From Candidatus Uhrbacteria bacterium (GTDB taxonomy: Bacteria; Patescibacteriota; Patescibacteriia; UBA9934), in NCBI GenBank assembly GCA_030688135.1, contig JAUYIW010000069.1, positions 1-18,149 of the forward strand: 18,149 nucleotides of DNA, written 5' to 3'. The notes beneath the pieces are model-generated. The model was not told the DNA's origin. It did no database searches and saw only the letters and a program-made list of their open reading frames with translations. A program made the translations under genes and the position numbers. How positions within the stretch are numbered: position 1 is the first letter of the stretch; every line of letters starts with the position of its first letter. Below are positions 1-6,917 of the stretch, piece after piece.

Positions 1-938
1 CCGGTGCCAAGTAAAAGATATTTAGGAGTATCTGCCAGCATTGTTACGGTTTCACTCCATTGCGAAATTCGAACCTGCCCAGAATAGTCTTGAAGAAATA
101 TTTTCGAACGGACGGACGGAACAGCAAGGGTTAGTAAGATGATGATTGCAAGCGCTTCGAGTGCGACGCGTTTTTTTGTTTTAGTTCCAGCGCTTGAGAA
201 CATCAACGTTAGAATTAGCGCCACAGGAATTGCAACAAACGCTGCTTCGGTTTGCGCTAGGATTATGGCGATCGACCCAAGTAGCGCGGTGATGATAGCG
301 ATAACTACTCCCCACCCCTCTCTGGCCATAACACCCCTCAATCTCCCCTTGGGAATGGGGGAGGTCAATAGTACGGCGCAGGCGCTGATTATCGGCGCTA
401 AGAATAATCCGAGCGCGTTAGGGTAGTCAAAAAATCCTGTAACTCGTAGTTCAATATCCCAAGGAGTTGGGATGCCAAGTCCTGTGTAGTATTGGAATAT
501 TGCAAAACAACTGACTATGATTCCGGAAATTGCGAGCGCTTTCATGGCGCGCATCCAGTCGGATTTTTCAAACAAATCTCGTAGCATTACAAAAACAAGT
601 ACAGGCTCGATAAAATATGCTTTCCAAATTCCAAGCGCATCATACAGGTGAGGGGCAATGGCTGTTGAGATAGTTGATGCCGCGAGTAGCAAAAGCATTG
701 GTCTAAACCATGGGCCAAAGTCTCTAGGGCGAACCTTCCCACCTTTATGTTTGATTAGCCACACTGCAACACAAATCAAGATTAAAACCTCAAGCGCTGT
801 AGTTGGAAGTCCTAATATTGAAAATCGTAAAAGATAAATTGGCAAAAGTCCTGCGAGTAAAACCAAAGCAACTCTAATATCCCGCCAGGCAAGAACGGCG
901 TAGAGGAGAAAGACGAGTAATAGGATTGCGAAGTGCAT
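1..938 (-). CDS. O-antigen ligase-like polytopic membrane protein (3' end outside window)
   Basis: An open frame runs from an ATG at 938 down to base 1 without a stop, so at least 312 residues are present and the C-terminus is missing. The protein begins MHFAILLLVFLLYAV and consists of successive hydrophobic helices separated by short loops. The segment ALGIWKAYFIEPVLVF and the later loop QVRISQWSETVTMLADTPK followed by LLLGTG are typical of the Wzy/WaaL O-antigen ligase superfamily, which polymerises or transfers lipid-linked glycans on the outer face of the membrane. An in-frame TAG lies about 10 codons before the ATG, fixing the start within that interval. The gene follows a flippase on the same strand after a 110-nt gap that holds a TATAAT at 1022-1017, so it may be transcribed with the flippase or from its own promoter. 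A GC-rich palindromic stretch (about 310-365) encodes an odd Pro/Gly/Arg-rich loop. Confidence 0.78.
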   Translation of the reverse strand, partial: MHFAILLLVFLLYAVLAWRDIRVALVLLAGLLPIYLLRFSILGLPTTALEVLILICVAVWLIKHKGGKVRPRDFGPWFRPMLLLLAASTISTAIAPHLYDALGIWKAYFIEPVLVFVMLRDLFEKSDWMRAMKALAISGIIVSCFAIFQYYTGLGIPTPWDIELRVTGFFDYPNALGLFLAPIISACAVLLTSPIPKGRLRGVMAREGWGVVIAIITALLGSIAIILAQTEAAFVAIPVALILTLMFSSAGTKTKKRVALEALAIIILLTLAVPSVRSKIFLQDYSGQVRISQWSETVTMLADTPKYLLLGT

Positions 939-1048
939 AATTCGAGACGATAACAGTAACTATCACTATAACTTTGGATTTCTGAAATTTCGAGATTACC
1001 GGATTCCCAAGTCATGATTATAGTTATTTTTATGGTTCTGCATTCAGG

Positions 1049-2491
1049 TCACGGCTGGGAAATCGGTGGTTTCTCTGGCAAAAACAGCGTCATGATTTGA
1101 TTGATTTTTGGCCCGCCGAAAGCACCGAGCGCAACAAAGTATACGATGCTACCAATTAAGACATTTAAAAGTACGTTTATAGGTGGAATCATAATCAGCG
1201 CAAATGCCATTACAATACTTGCAACCACAGCTTGAGCTACAACTTTAAATTGCGGGAAGTAGCCACTTACCTTTACCACAACCGTAAATGTAAGAAGTCC
1301 GATTATTGTTTCTGAAATCAAGGTCCACCATGCCGCTGCCCACATACCATACGTTGGGATAAAAATGAGGTAACCGGCAACGGTGATGACCGCAACTACA
1401 AAGTAGCCCCATGTCATAATTCGTTGCTTGTTAATGGCTACAATGGTATGTCCGAATAACGATCCAAAGAAAACAATAGAAGCAGCCGGGCCAAGAATGG
1501 CAAGTACATGTCCTGATTCACTAAACTCTGGGCCAGCGATTAGCTCCATAAGCGGTACACCTACAATAATCGATCCTAGAGCGAGCGGGATTGCAACGAC
1601 TGCAAAGAAGTTAAAGGCATCTTGTAATTGTTTTTTGAATTTTTCGTGTGAGTGGCTAGTCCAGGCGGCGATAAGAAGAGGGAGCGCGAGACCCATAAAC
1701 ATAACAGGGATAGCGGTCATAACATCGACTACTTTATAGGCTGCTCCATAAAGACCAATTTCAGCGTCAGGGCGAAAGAGCGACAGGAACACAATGTCTC
1801 CGCGTAAGTAGATTAGGTTAAAGAAGATTGAAGCTCCAATAGGCCAGCTTCGCACAATGATTTTGCGCCAGGTTGCAAAATTTATTTGTGGGCGAAGACG
1901 AACGTGACGTCCTGCAAAAACTAAAATCGTAATTAACTGCAGGGCGTTTCCTATTACAAGGATCCATACAATCCCAATAAGTCCGAGTCCAAACATTGGG
2001 GCAAGAATTGCGCCTACTAAAACCAGCGCTCGATTTACAAGTTCTGCTAATACAAACCGCCCGATCATTAAGCGCTTTTGGAAAACTCCGATCATCATTT
2101 GCGACGTTGTGCCAAATAGGTATGAAAATGCACCTACTGCAATGGCAACTTGAACGATGTGATCGTAGGGAAGCCAGAGCGCGGCAATAGGAGCGAGTGC
2201 TAAAAAGAGTACGGCAGAAATCACGCGGAGGGTAAGAAGACTTCCAAGGATTTGTTCTTCTTTGGCTTCATGCTCAGAAATCATTTGCGTAGTAGTGAGC
2301 GTAAGTCCAAAATCAACAATAACGGCGAATACTGAAGTAAAGGCAAGCACGGTTGTGAGCTGTCCGTATCCGTCTACACCAAGGTATCGGGTAAGTGCAG
2401 CAACGGTAAAGATTCCAAAAATCGCTGCAAGAAGTTTTCCTACAACTTGGAGGGCTGTATTTTGAGCCAATGCTCTTTTTTCGCTTGGCAT
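1049..2491 (-). CDS. Polysaccharide flippase (oligosaccharide/MOP superfamily, RfbX/MurJ-like)
   Basis: This 480-residue protein is almost wholly hydrophobic, with about 12-14 predicted membrane segments. The N-terminal part has the layout of the polysaccharide biosynthesis (Wzx/RfbX) family: a GK-rich first helix, then ALTRYLGVDGYGQ, then an acidic residue ahead of GLTLTTTQMIS. Members flip undecaprenyl-linked oligosaccharides across the cytoplasmic membrane. Length and topology fit a complete protein. The stop is TGA. The downstream neighbour is an O-antigen-ligase-like gene, a common pairing in surface-polysaccharide loci, which supports this role over drug export. A promoter TTGATA (2545-2540), 17-nt spacer, TACACT (2522-2517) lies just upstream, so the 5' leader would be only about 20 nt with no clear Shine-Dalgarno. 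The glycan substrate cannot be told from sequence. Confidence 0.88.
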   Translation of the reverse strand: MPSEKRALAQNTALQVVGKLLAAIFGIFTVAALTRYLGVDGYGQLTTVLAFTSVFAVIVDFGLTLTTTQMISEHEAKEEQILGSLLTLRVISAVLFLALAPIAALWLPYDHIVQVAIAVGAFSYLFGTTSQMMIGVFQKRLMIGRFVLAELVNRALVLVGAILAPMFGLGLIGIVWILVIGNALQLITILVFAGRHVRLRPQINFATWRKIIVRSWPIGASIFFNLIYLRGDIVFLSLFRPDAEIGLYGAAYKVVDVMTAIPVMFMGLALPLLIAAWTSHSHEKFKKQLQDAFNFFAVVAIPLALGSIIVGVPLMELIAGPEFSESGHVLAILGPAASIVFFGSLFGHTIVAINKQRIMTWGYFVVAVITVAGYLIFIPTYGMWAAAWWTLISETIIGLLTFTVVVKVSGYFPQFKVVAQAVVASIVMAFALIMIPPINVLLNVLIGSIVYFVALGAFGGPKINQIMTLFLPEKPPISQP

Positions 2492-2516
2492 AAATTAGAA
2501 ACGTTACATCGCCTCT

Positions 2517-2545
2517 AGTGTACGCTTTAGTGAGCGTTTTATCAA
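2517..2545 (-). promoter_or_regulatory. Promoter of the flippase gene
   Basis: On the minus strand TTGATA (2545-2540) is followed by a 17-nt spacer and TACACT (2522-2517). Transcription would start near 2510, about 20 nt before the flippase ATG. It diverges from the spoIID-like promoter 25 nt away. Confidence 0.6.
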
Positions 2546-2569
2546 TCGATATGCGTTAAAATAGCGAAA

Positions 2570-2598
2570 TTGACTAAGTAAATAGCGAGGCGTATAAT
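2570..2598 (+). promoter_or_regulatory. Promoter of the SpoIID-like gene
   Basis: TTGACT (2570-2575), a 17-nt spacer and a perfect TATAAT (2593-2598) form a near-consensus housekeeping promoter. The expected start near 2605 gives a leader of about 18 nt without a Shine-Dalgarno motif. Confidence 0.75.
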
Positions 2599-2622
2599 CA
2601 ATATATAAAATGAATATATATC

Positions 2623-4476
2623 ATGACAAATTATAACAATATTTTCCGACAAAATACTTTGAGGGCAATATGGGGGTTGGCCATTTTCTCTCTGGTTGTC
2701 GGTTATTTTATTTCTCCAATCAATGTTGAGGCGGCCGGTAGTTATGAAGCGTTAATAGTTTCAATGTCAGGCAGTGGAACTTTAAATATGGAGCCTGGCG
2801 AAGTAAAAGAAGTCAGCCTTGAGTTTTTAAATACCGGTACTCGCACTTGGTACAACGACGGAGCAGGTTATATTTCGGCCTATACTTATGGCCCAAAGTA
2901 TCGCAGTAGCGTTTTTGATTCCGGCACATGGCTTTGGGGAGATCATTTAAAGAGAATCCGAGAGTCTGAGGTTTTGCCAGGCGAAACTGCAAGTATAGCA
3001 TTTGAGTTACGCGCCCCAAAAACCGAAGGCTACTACGAGGAAACGTTTCACTTAGCAGCTGAAGAAATTGCATGGGTAAGCGGTGGTGAGTTTACTATAA
3101 AGATTAATGTTGACGATACTCCTGCCATTGTAGATTCTATTGTGAGTGAAGACAGTAGCAACACCGATGGTTATAGTGCGGAAGTATCTGTTAGGTCAGC
3201 GAATAAAATTAAAGCAACAGCAGAAAGAACCATTTCTTTTACGGTAGGATTTAAAAATACTGGTTCTAAAACTTGGACTAACTATGGTCTTGTAGCGCCA
3301 GAGGTCATGATAGCCTCTACTGCTACTGCTTCAGACTTTTCACATCCATCATGGACTGGCACCAAGCTAGCTTATAATGATTCAACAACTGTAGCAGTGG
3401 GCGGAATTGCAATAATGAGTTTTGCTATGAAGGCTCCTAGCATAAATGGTGCTCACACTGCACGCTTTCAGTTGACTGCCAATGGCGTGGAAGTGCCTGG
3501 CGCAATATTGGAAATACCAGTCGAGGTTACTGGTGGGTCACAAGCTGTGGTAAGCGCCGAGGTGCGCGAAGATGTTGATGTAGCTAACTTGGTCGACGAA
3601 CCTGTTATACGCGTTGGGTTGATAATTGTTGACGAAGAAACCGACGACAAAGTAGTGATTACATCTGACTATAGCGATTTTGTTCTTCGGGACACCGAGG
3701 GAAATCTATTGGGTGAGTTTAAGGTTGGAGATGAAATCACGGCCTATTACAGTGGTGGAGTTTATTATTTTGAACGCGGACGTGGAACAGAAAAGTCGAG
3801 CTATGGTTTACGTTTTGAACCAACCGAAGAAAATGCGGTTATGAAGATTGCTAACTTTGATCGCAGAGTTACAAGGAACGCCGGTTATGCTGACAATGAG
3901 TTTAGAGGGATTTTAGAACTTCGATACAACGAGTATAAAGATCACACATGGGTGATTGAAGAAGTACCTATCGAGTATTATCTTCGTGGCCTTGCAGAAA
4001 CATCAAATGTATCTCCAATTGAATATCAAAAGGCTCTGGTCACTGCAGCAAGAACATACGCATTTTATCATTGGACCCGTAATACTAAACGTGCCCGTGA
4101 GTATATGCACGTAACGTCATATTCTGAAGACCAGGTTTATAAGGGTTATGGACAGGAAGTTCGAGCTCCAAAAATTACGCAGGCGGTTAGCGAGACTTAT
4201 GGCACAGTTGTTACATACAATGGCGAGCTTGCTATAACCCCGTACTTCTCACGTTCAGACGGCCGAACTCGCGATTGGTCAGAAGTTTGGTACGGCACAG
4301 TCGATTGGCTAAAGTCAGTTGATGTTCCATGCGACGACGGAAAGACTCTTTGGGGGCATGGTGTTGGTATGAGCGCTAGCGGAGCGCTTTGCATGGCTAA
4401 CCAAGGTGACACATGGGACGAAATTTTGAAGCATTTTTACACTGGAATCGATCTTGAAAAGCGGTGGAAGGAATAG
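2623..4476 (+). CDS. SpoIID-like peptidoglycan lytic protein with two NBR1-type Ig domains
   Basis: The 617-residue protein has an N-terminal membrane or signal helix (about residues 15-38, ending VEAAG). Two Ig-like domains of the NBR1 type follow: about 45-163, with LEFLNTGTRTW, and about 195-303, with GFKNTGSKTW. A SpoIID/LytB domain occupies about 328-612. SpoIID enzymes are lytic transglycosylases that cut glycan strands after removal of stem peptides. The segment EYYLRGLAETSN places Glu459 where the family has its catalytic Glu. A conserved-looking YFSRSDGRTRD (541-551) and GHGVGMS (578-584) complete the domain. It probably acts outside the cytoplasmic membrane, with the Ig domains as spacers or cell-wall binders (inference). 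A carboxypeptidase gene follows on the same strand, suggesting joint wall remodelling. Sporulation is not implied, because SpoIID domains are widespread in non-sporulating bacteria. Confidence 0.87.
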   Translation: MTNYNNIFRQNTLRAIWGLAIFSLVVGYFISPINVEAAGSYEALIVSMSGSGTLNMEPGEVKEVSLEFLNTGTRTWYNDGAGYISAYTYGPKYRSSVFDSGTWLWGDHLKRIRESEVLPGETASIAFELRAPKTEGYYEETFHLAAEEIAWVSGGEFTIKINVDDTPAIVDSIVSEDSSNTDGYSAEVSVRSANKIKATAERTISFTVGFKNTGSKTWTNYGLVAPEVMIASTATASDFSHPSWTGTKLAYNDSTTVAVGGIAIMSFAMKAPSINGAHTARFQLTANGVEVPGAILEIPVEVTGGSQAVVSAEVREDVDVANLVDEPVIRVGLIIVDEETDDKVVITSDYSDFVLRDTEGNLLGEFKVGDEITAYYSGGVYYFERGRGTEKSSYGLRFEPTEENAVMKIANFDRRVTRNAGYADNEFRGILELRYNEYKDHTWVIEEVPIEYYLRGLAETSNVSPIEYQKALVTAARTYAFYHWTRNTKRAREYMHVTSYSEDQVYKGYGQEVRAPKITQAVSETYGTVVTYNGELAITPYFSRSDGRTRDWSEVWYGTVDWLKSVDVPCDDGKTLWGHGVGMSASGALCMANQGDTWDEILKHFYTGIDLEKRWKE

Positions 4477-4518
4477 TTTAAAGTCCGAAGGTCAAAAAGT
4501 CTTAAGTCTATAAATCAA

Positions 4519-4544
4519 GAGACGGGCATTGTGCTCGTCTTTTT
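4519..4544 (+). terminator. Intrinsic terminator after the SpoIID-like gene
   Basis: An 8-bp stem with one G-U pair (4520-4527 with 4533-4540), a 5-nt ATTGT loop and a T run to 4544. It ends only a few bases before the -10 box of the next gene, so terminator and promoter nearly overlap. Confidence 0.75.
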
Positions 4545-4546
4545 GT

Positions 4547-4552
4547 TATACT
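4547..4552 (+). promoter_or_regulatory. -10 box of the carboxypeptidase gene (leaderless start)
   Basis: TATACT ends 6 nt before the ATG at 4559, so transcription would begin at or very near the start codon. No good -35 is seen at 17 nt, where the terminator stem of the previous gene lies. This position favours the ATG at 4559 over the upstream in-frame ATG at 4529. Confidence 0.5.
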
Positions 4553-4558
4553 ATAAAT

Positions 4559-5608
4559 ATGACAAAACAACTTCTTATATTCTTCTTACTTTTACTTGTT
4601 CCGAATATTGCTTTCGGCGCTAGCGATGATTTGCTTGATGTATTTTCTACTCGGCCAGACCTTCAGGCTGCGTTTGATGCGGAAACTCTGCAAGCAATTC
4701 CAGGCACTGCTGCAGGTTTTTTAATTGATCTTGAAGATTGGGCGAGTCAGTATGGTTGGCAGACTTACGCCGAGCTTGTTGATTACGCTCCAGTGGTTGC
4801 TCCAGCTAATCCGAGTATTCACACCTATCCTGAACCACAAATTAGGTCTCTACACTACGTTGTGATGGACGATGCGTCTGGTCAAATCCTTGCAGCTAAA
4901 GATGCTGCTGCTGAATGGCCGATCGCTTCTCTTACCAAGCTTGTTACTACTAAAACCGCGCTTGATTACGGACTCGATGTTGGTGGCAAAGGCACAGTTT
5001 TGAATATCGATAACGTAGGGGGCGCTCGTCTTATGGTGGACGACGGAACATTGTTTACTATTCGTGATTTGCTCTACGCCACTCTTGTTGGATCGGCCAA
5101 TAATGCTGCAAATGCAATTGCCAGGCTTACAGGTTATGGTCAGGAAACATTTATGGGGTACATGAACGCTTTTGCAACTTCTCTCAATTTATCGCATACA
5201 TATTTTGTTGACCCAACCGGAATTGAACTTGGAAATATCTCTACAGCTCGTGAAGTAGCATATTTAGCACACGAGGTTTTTGAGCAAGATAATATTCGTC
5301 GCATGGTTGGTACATCGCGCATTCATATTGAGGCTTTGAATGACACAAGCTATATTCGAGACATTAAAAATACCAACTGGCTTTTATACGATCCAGCATA
5401 TGATGAGGTTTATGTTACGGCAGGGAAAACCGGGTATTTAGATGAGTCTGGGTGGAATCTTGTTGTACGAATGCATCCTATGGGAGAGAGTGAAGATAAA
5501 TCAGTGCTCATTGTACTTCTTGGTTCAGAGGGTCGACGTGAAAGTTTTGATGATGCTCATACTCTTGCTGATTGGGCGTGGAATAATTTTGATTGGAATC
5601 GAGAGTAA
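4559..5608 (+). CDS. D-alanyl-D-alanine carboxypeptidase (peptidase S11, PBP5-like)
   Basis: Taking the ATG at 4559, the protein has 349 residues and opens with a signal peptide (MTKQLLIFFLLLLVPNIAFG, cleavage likely after about residue 20). The penicillin-binding fold carries all three active-site motifs: Ser124-Leu-Thr-Lys127 (SxxK), Ser179-Ala-Asn181 (SxN) and Lys290-Thr-Gly292 (KTG). Such enzymes remove the terminal D-Ala from peptidoglycan stem pentapeptides in the periplasm or outer wall. The C-terminal beta domain and amphipathic anchor of E. coli PBP5 are absent; the protein ends soon after the catalytic domain, and about 95 residues of unassigned sequence precede it. The gene follows the SpoIID-like lytic protein, and both probably trim the same wall. 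The ATG at 4529 would start inside the terminator of the previous gene and is less likely. Confidence 0.93.
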   Translation: MTKQLLIFFLLLLVPNIAFGASDDLLDVFSTRPDLQAAFDAETLQAIPGTAAGFLIDLEDWASQYGWQTYAELVDYAPVVAPANPSIHTYPEPQIRSLHYVVMDDASGQILAAKDAAAEWPIASLTKLVTTKTALDYGLDVGGKGTVLNIDNVGGARLMVDDGTLFTIRDLLYATLVGSANNAANAIARLTGYGQETFMGYMNAFATSLNLSHTYFVDPTGIELGNISTAREVAYLAHEVFEQDNIRRMVGTSRIHIEALNDTSYIRDIKNTNWLLYDPAYDEVYVTAGKTGYLDESGWNLVVRMHPMGESEDKSVLIVLLGSEGRRESFDDAHTLADWAWNNFDWNRE

Positions 5609-5631
5609 GATTTTGAGATCTTGTTTGAGAT

Positions 5632-5659
5632 AAAAAATGGGCCTTCGTGGCCTGTTTTT
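5632..5659 (+). terminator. Probable terminator of the carboxypeptidase gene
   Basis: GGCC, a TTCGT loop and GGCC (5640-5652), flanked by an A run (5632-5637) and a T run (5655-5659). The GC stem is short, but A-T pairing extends it. Confidence 0.55.
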
Positions 5660-5663
5660 GATA

Positions 5664-5687
5664 TGTAGGGGCGGGGTTTCCACGCCC
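5664..5687. repeat. Dispersed GC-rich repeat, copy 1
   Basis: This copy begins TGTAGGGGCGGGG and ends in GCCC, with potential to fold on itself. Two related copies lie at 13088-13113 and 13127-13150. All three are intergenic. It is followed (about 5725-5760) by AT-rich text in which TCTGTGG/TCTGTGTT words recur. Confidence 0.6.
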
Positions 5688-5761
5688 TCTTGAACCTTAT
5701 AAAATCTTTGGTAATTTTTTGTTCAAATCTGTGGCACCCTAATTCTGTGTTAATCTGTGGT

Positions 5762-5870
5762 AAAAAAAGAGCCCTGCTCGAATCCGCCAGAATTCGAGCA
5801 GGGCTAGAAAAGGAGTCCTCCACGCACCTCACCAGGTGCAACTCCCACAAGGTCGCCCACCAAGTCGACC
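5762..5870 (-). ncRNA. Candidate stand-alone small RNA, about 109 nt
   Basis: On the minus strand a promoter (TTGACA, 16-nt spacer, TATCCT with an extended TG) is followed by about 109 nt that can fold into three stems. Stem 1 is GGTCG/CGACC (5866-5870 with 5851-5855). Stem 2 is GGAGT/ACTCC enclosing a 6-bp GCACCT/AGGTGC hairpin (about 5812-5845). Stem 3 is a perfect 14-bp hairpin (5805-5792 with 5783-5770) followed by seven T. Minus-strand transcription beyond 5762 reaches only intergenic DNA and the antisense of the carboxypeptidase gene, so this is not the leader of a coding gene. I see no match to tmRNA, the SRP RNA loop, RNase P RNA or 6S RNA. Function unknown. The reading frames crossing it lack coding character. 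Confidence 0.6.
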
Positions 5871-5877
5871 CGAAGAG

Positions 5878-5905
5878 AGGATAGCATACCAACGAAATAT
5901 GTCAA
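5878..5905 (-). promoter_or_regulatory. Promoter of the candidate small RNA
   Basis: A perfect TTGACA (5905-5900), 16-nt spacer and TATCCT (5883-5878), preceded by TGC as in extended -10 promoters. It begins at the edge of the terminator that closes the upstream PH-domain operon. Confidence 0.7.
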
Positions 5906-5906
5906 G

Positions 5907-5929
5907 AAAAAGCCCTCTTTGGGCTTTTT
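5907..5929. terminator. Bidirectional terminator of the PH-domain operon
   Basis: A perfect 9-bp stem AAAAAGCCC/GGGCTTTTT with a 5-nt loop. On the minus strand it closes the gene ending at 5962 and separates it from the small RNA promoter. On the plus strand it could stop readthrough. Confidence 0.8.
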
Positions 5930-5961
5930 GAAATCTTTACTAAACGCTAATTTCTAAGTTT

Positions 5962-6546
5962 TTACAGGGTAGTTTCAGAATGATTTTGGTCAGAGGATTG
6001 CCCGGAAGCATCACCATGCCTGCGTTTGTCATCGTTTATAAGCCCAGTAATCACTTGTTTTACTCCTTCAGGATTATGAATCTGTTTAAAATTGAATCGT
6101 TCTTTAGCTCCTGCGGTTTGAATATAGACTTGCCCAAAATTTAAAAACATTGAAAGTATTCCTTTCCTTTCTGCCGTAACATCTTGAATTTGATTTAGAT
6201 GAAGTTCAGAAATAGTACGTGTGAACAGTCCTCTTTGTTCAATATTTATTATGCGTTCTGTTGTTACGATCCAGGTGTCTAAGTAGTAATCGGTAAATTG
6301 CGTGATTATAATAACAAGTACAAACAAGAGATAAACTGAAAAAAGTAAATATGTCACTGGGCCCCAAAAAATATCAGAAAGAGGGTCAATCTCTGCAAAG
6401 GTTAAAAATTTCATTGAAATAAATGGAATCACAACAAGCGTTAAAAGGTAGCCAAGAATTTCTGCTACGATTAGCCAGTGTCTGCGTAAGAAGAGCTTTG
6501 TAACTTCTCCTCTTTGTTGATTTGGAAGATTTTTTAGGTTAATCAT
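5962..6546 (-). CDS. Membrane protein with bacterial PH domain (YdbS/DUF304-like)
   Basis: The protein has 194 residues: two membrane helices (about 24-46 and 61-83), then a bacterial PH (bPH2, DUF304) domain at about 86-166. The domain follows the family pattern: DTWIVTTERIINIEQRGLF, then an LNQIQDV segment and a short sheet ending GQVYIQTAG. The tail after about 170 is polar, rich in Asp, Ser and His, and looks disordered. bPH2 proteins are membrane-attached and poorly characterised, with proposed roles in envelope stress or assembly of membrane complexes; no enzymatic residues are visible. The gene starts 10 nt after the stop of a two-helix membrane protein on the same strand, so the two are probably co-transcribed and may form a complex (inference). 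Confidence 0.82.
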   Translation of the reverse strand: MINLKNLPNQQRGEVTKLFLRRHWLIVAEILGYLLTLVVIPFISMKFLTFAEIDPLSDIFWGPVTYLLFSVYLLFVLVIIITQFTDYYLDTWIVTTERIINIEQRGLFTRTISELHLNQIQDVTAERKGILSMFLNFGQVYIQTAGAKERFNFKQIHNPEGVKQVITGLINDDKRRHGDASGQSSDQNHSETTL

Positions 6547-6556
6547 AAAGAGGTTG

Positions 6557-6823
6557 CTACAGGGAGCTTGGACTAATTCTTTGCAAAATAATGTCAGTAA
6601 TTTGAGATATTTGAATGCTTTCCCCCCAATCTATTGTTATTAAAAGTGACGCTGATATTAAAAGCACAAGTAAAAAACTTAGCGTATAGACAGCAAGTAC
6701 AATTGATGTTTTTCCGTTTTGTAATCCAAAGTGTGAAATATCGAACAGATTAAAAAATAAAAACAAAAAAGCTAGCGCAACAAGCGCGAAGTAGGCAATT
6801 AGTAAGTACCAAAGTGGGATCAT
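6557..6823 (-). CDS. Small two-helix membrane protein, unknown function
   Basis: An 88-residue protein with two strongly hydrophobic segments (about 5-26 and 41-63), joined by a short polar loop and ending in a tail of about 25 residues with alternating polar and hydrophobic positions (GESIQISQITDIILQ). I do not recognise a family. Ten nucleotides separate its stop from the start of the PH-domain gene, and both are downstream of ruvB on the same strand, which supports it being a real gene and a likely partner of the PH-domain protein. It is 94 nt below the ruvB stop; that gap carries weak TACTAT/GATAAT candidates for its own promoter but nothing decisive. Confidence 0.68.
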   Translation of the reverse strand: MIPLWYLLIAYFALVALAFLFLFFNLFDISHFGLQNGKTSIVLAVYTLSFLLVLLISASLLITIDWGESIQISQITDIILQRISPSSL

Positions 6824-6917
6824 GTGAATCGGTTACGAGGGTTCATTATCGATCTCGGATGTTTATAGTAAGCAAGCCATATCGGCCACTCCAGATTTTC
6901 GATCGGTATATCGGTAG

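Noticed and set aside
812..1015. Minus-strand 67-codon frame MTWESGNLEI
   Set aside because: It is out of frame with the O-antigen-ligase-like gene, which starts at 938 and continues to the window edge.
2623..4476. Evidence for sporulation from the SpoIID domain
   Set aside because: SpoIID/LytB domains are common in non-sporulating bacteria and no other sporulation gene is present.
4478..4515. AAGTC/GGTC/AAGTC degenerate repeat after the SpoIID-like gene
   Set aside because: Too short and degenerate to call as an element; probably low-complexity intergenic text.
5557..5892. Minus-strand frame of 111 codons and plus-strand frame at 5690-5884
   Set aside because: They cross terminators, a repeat and the candidate small RNA; composition is not protein-like.
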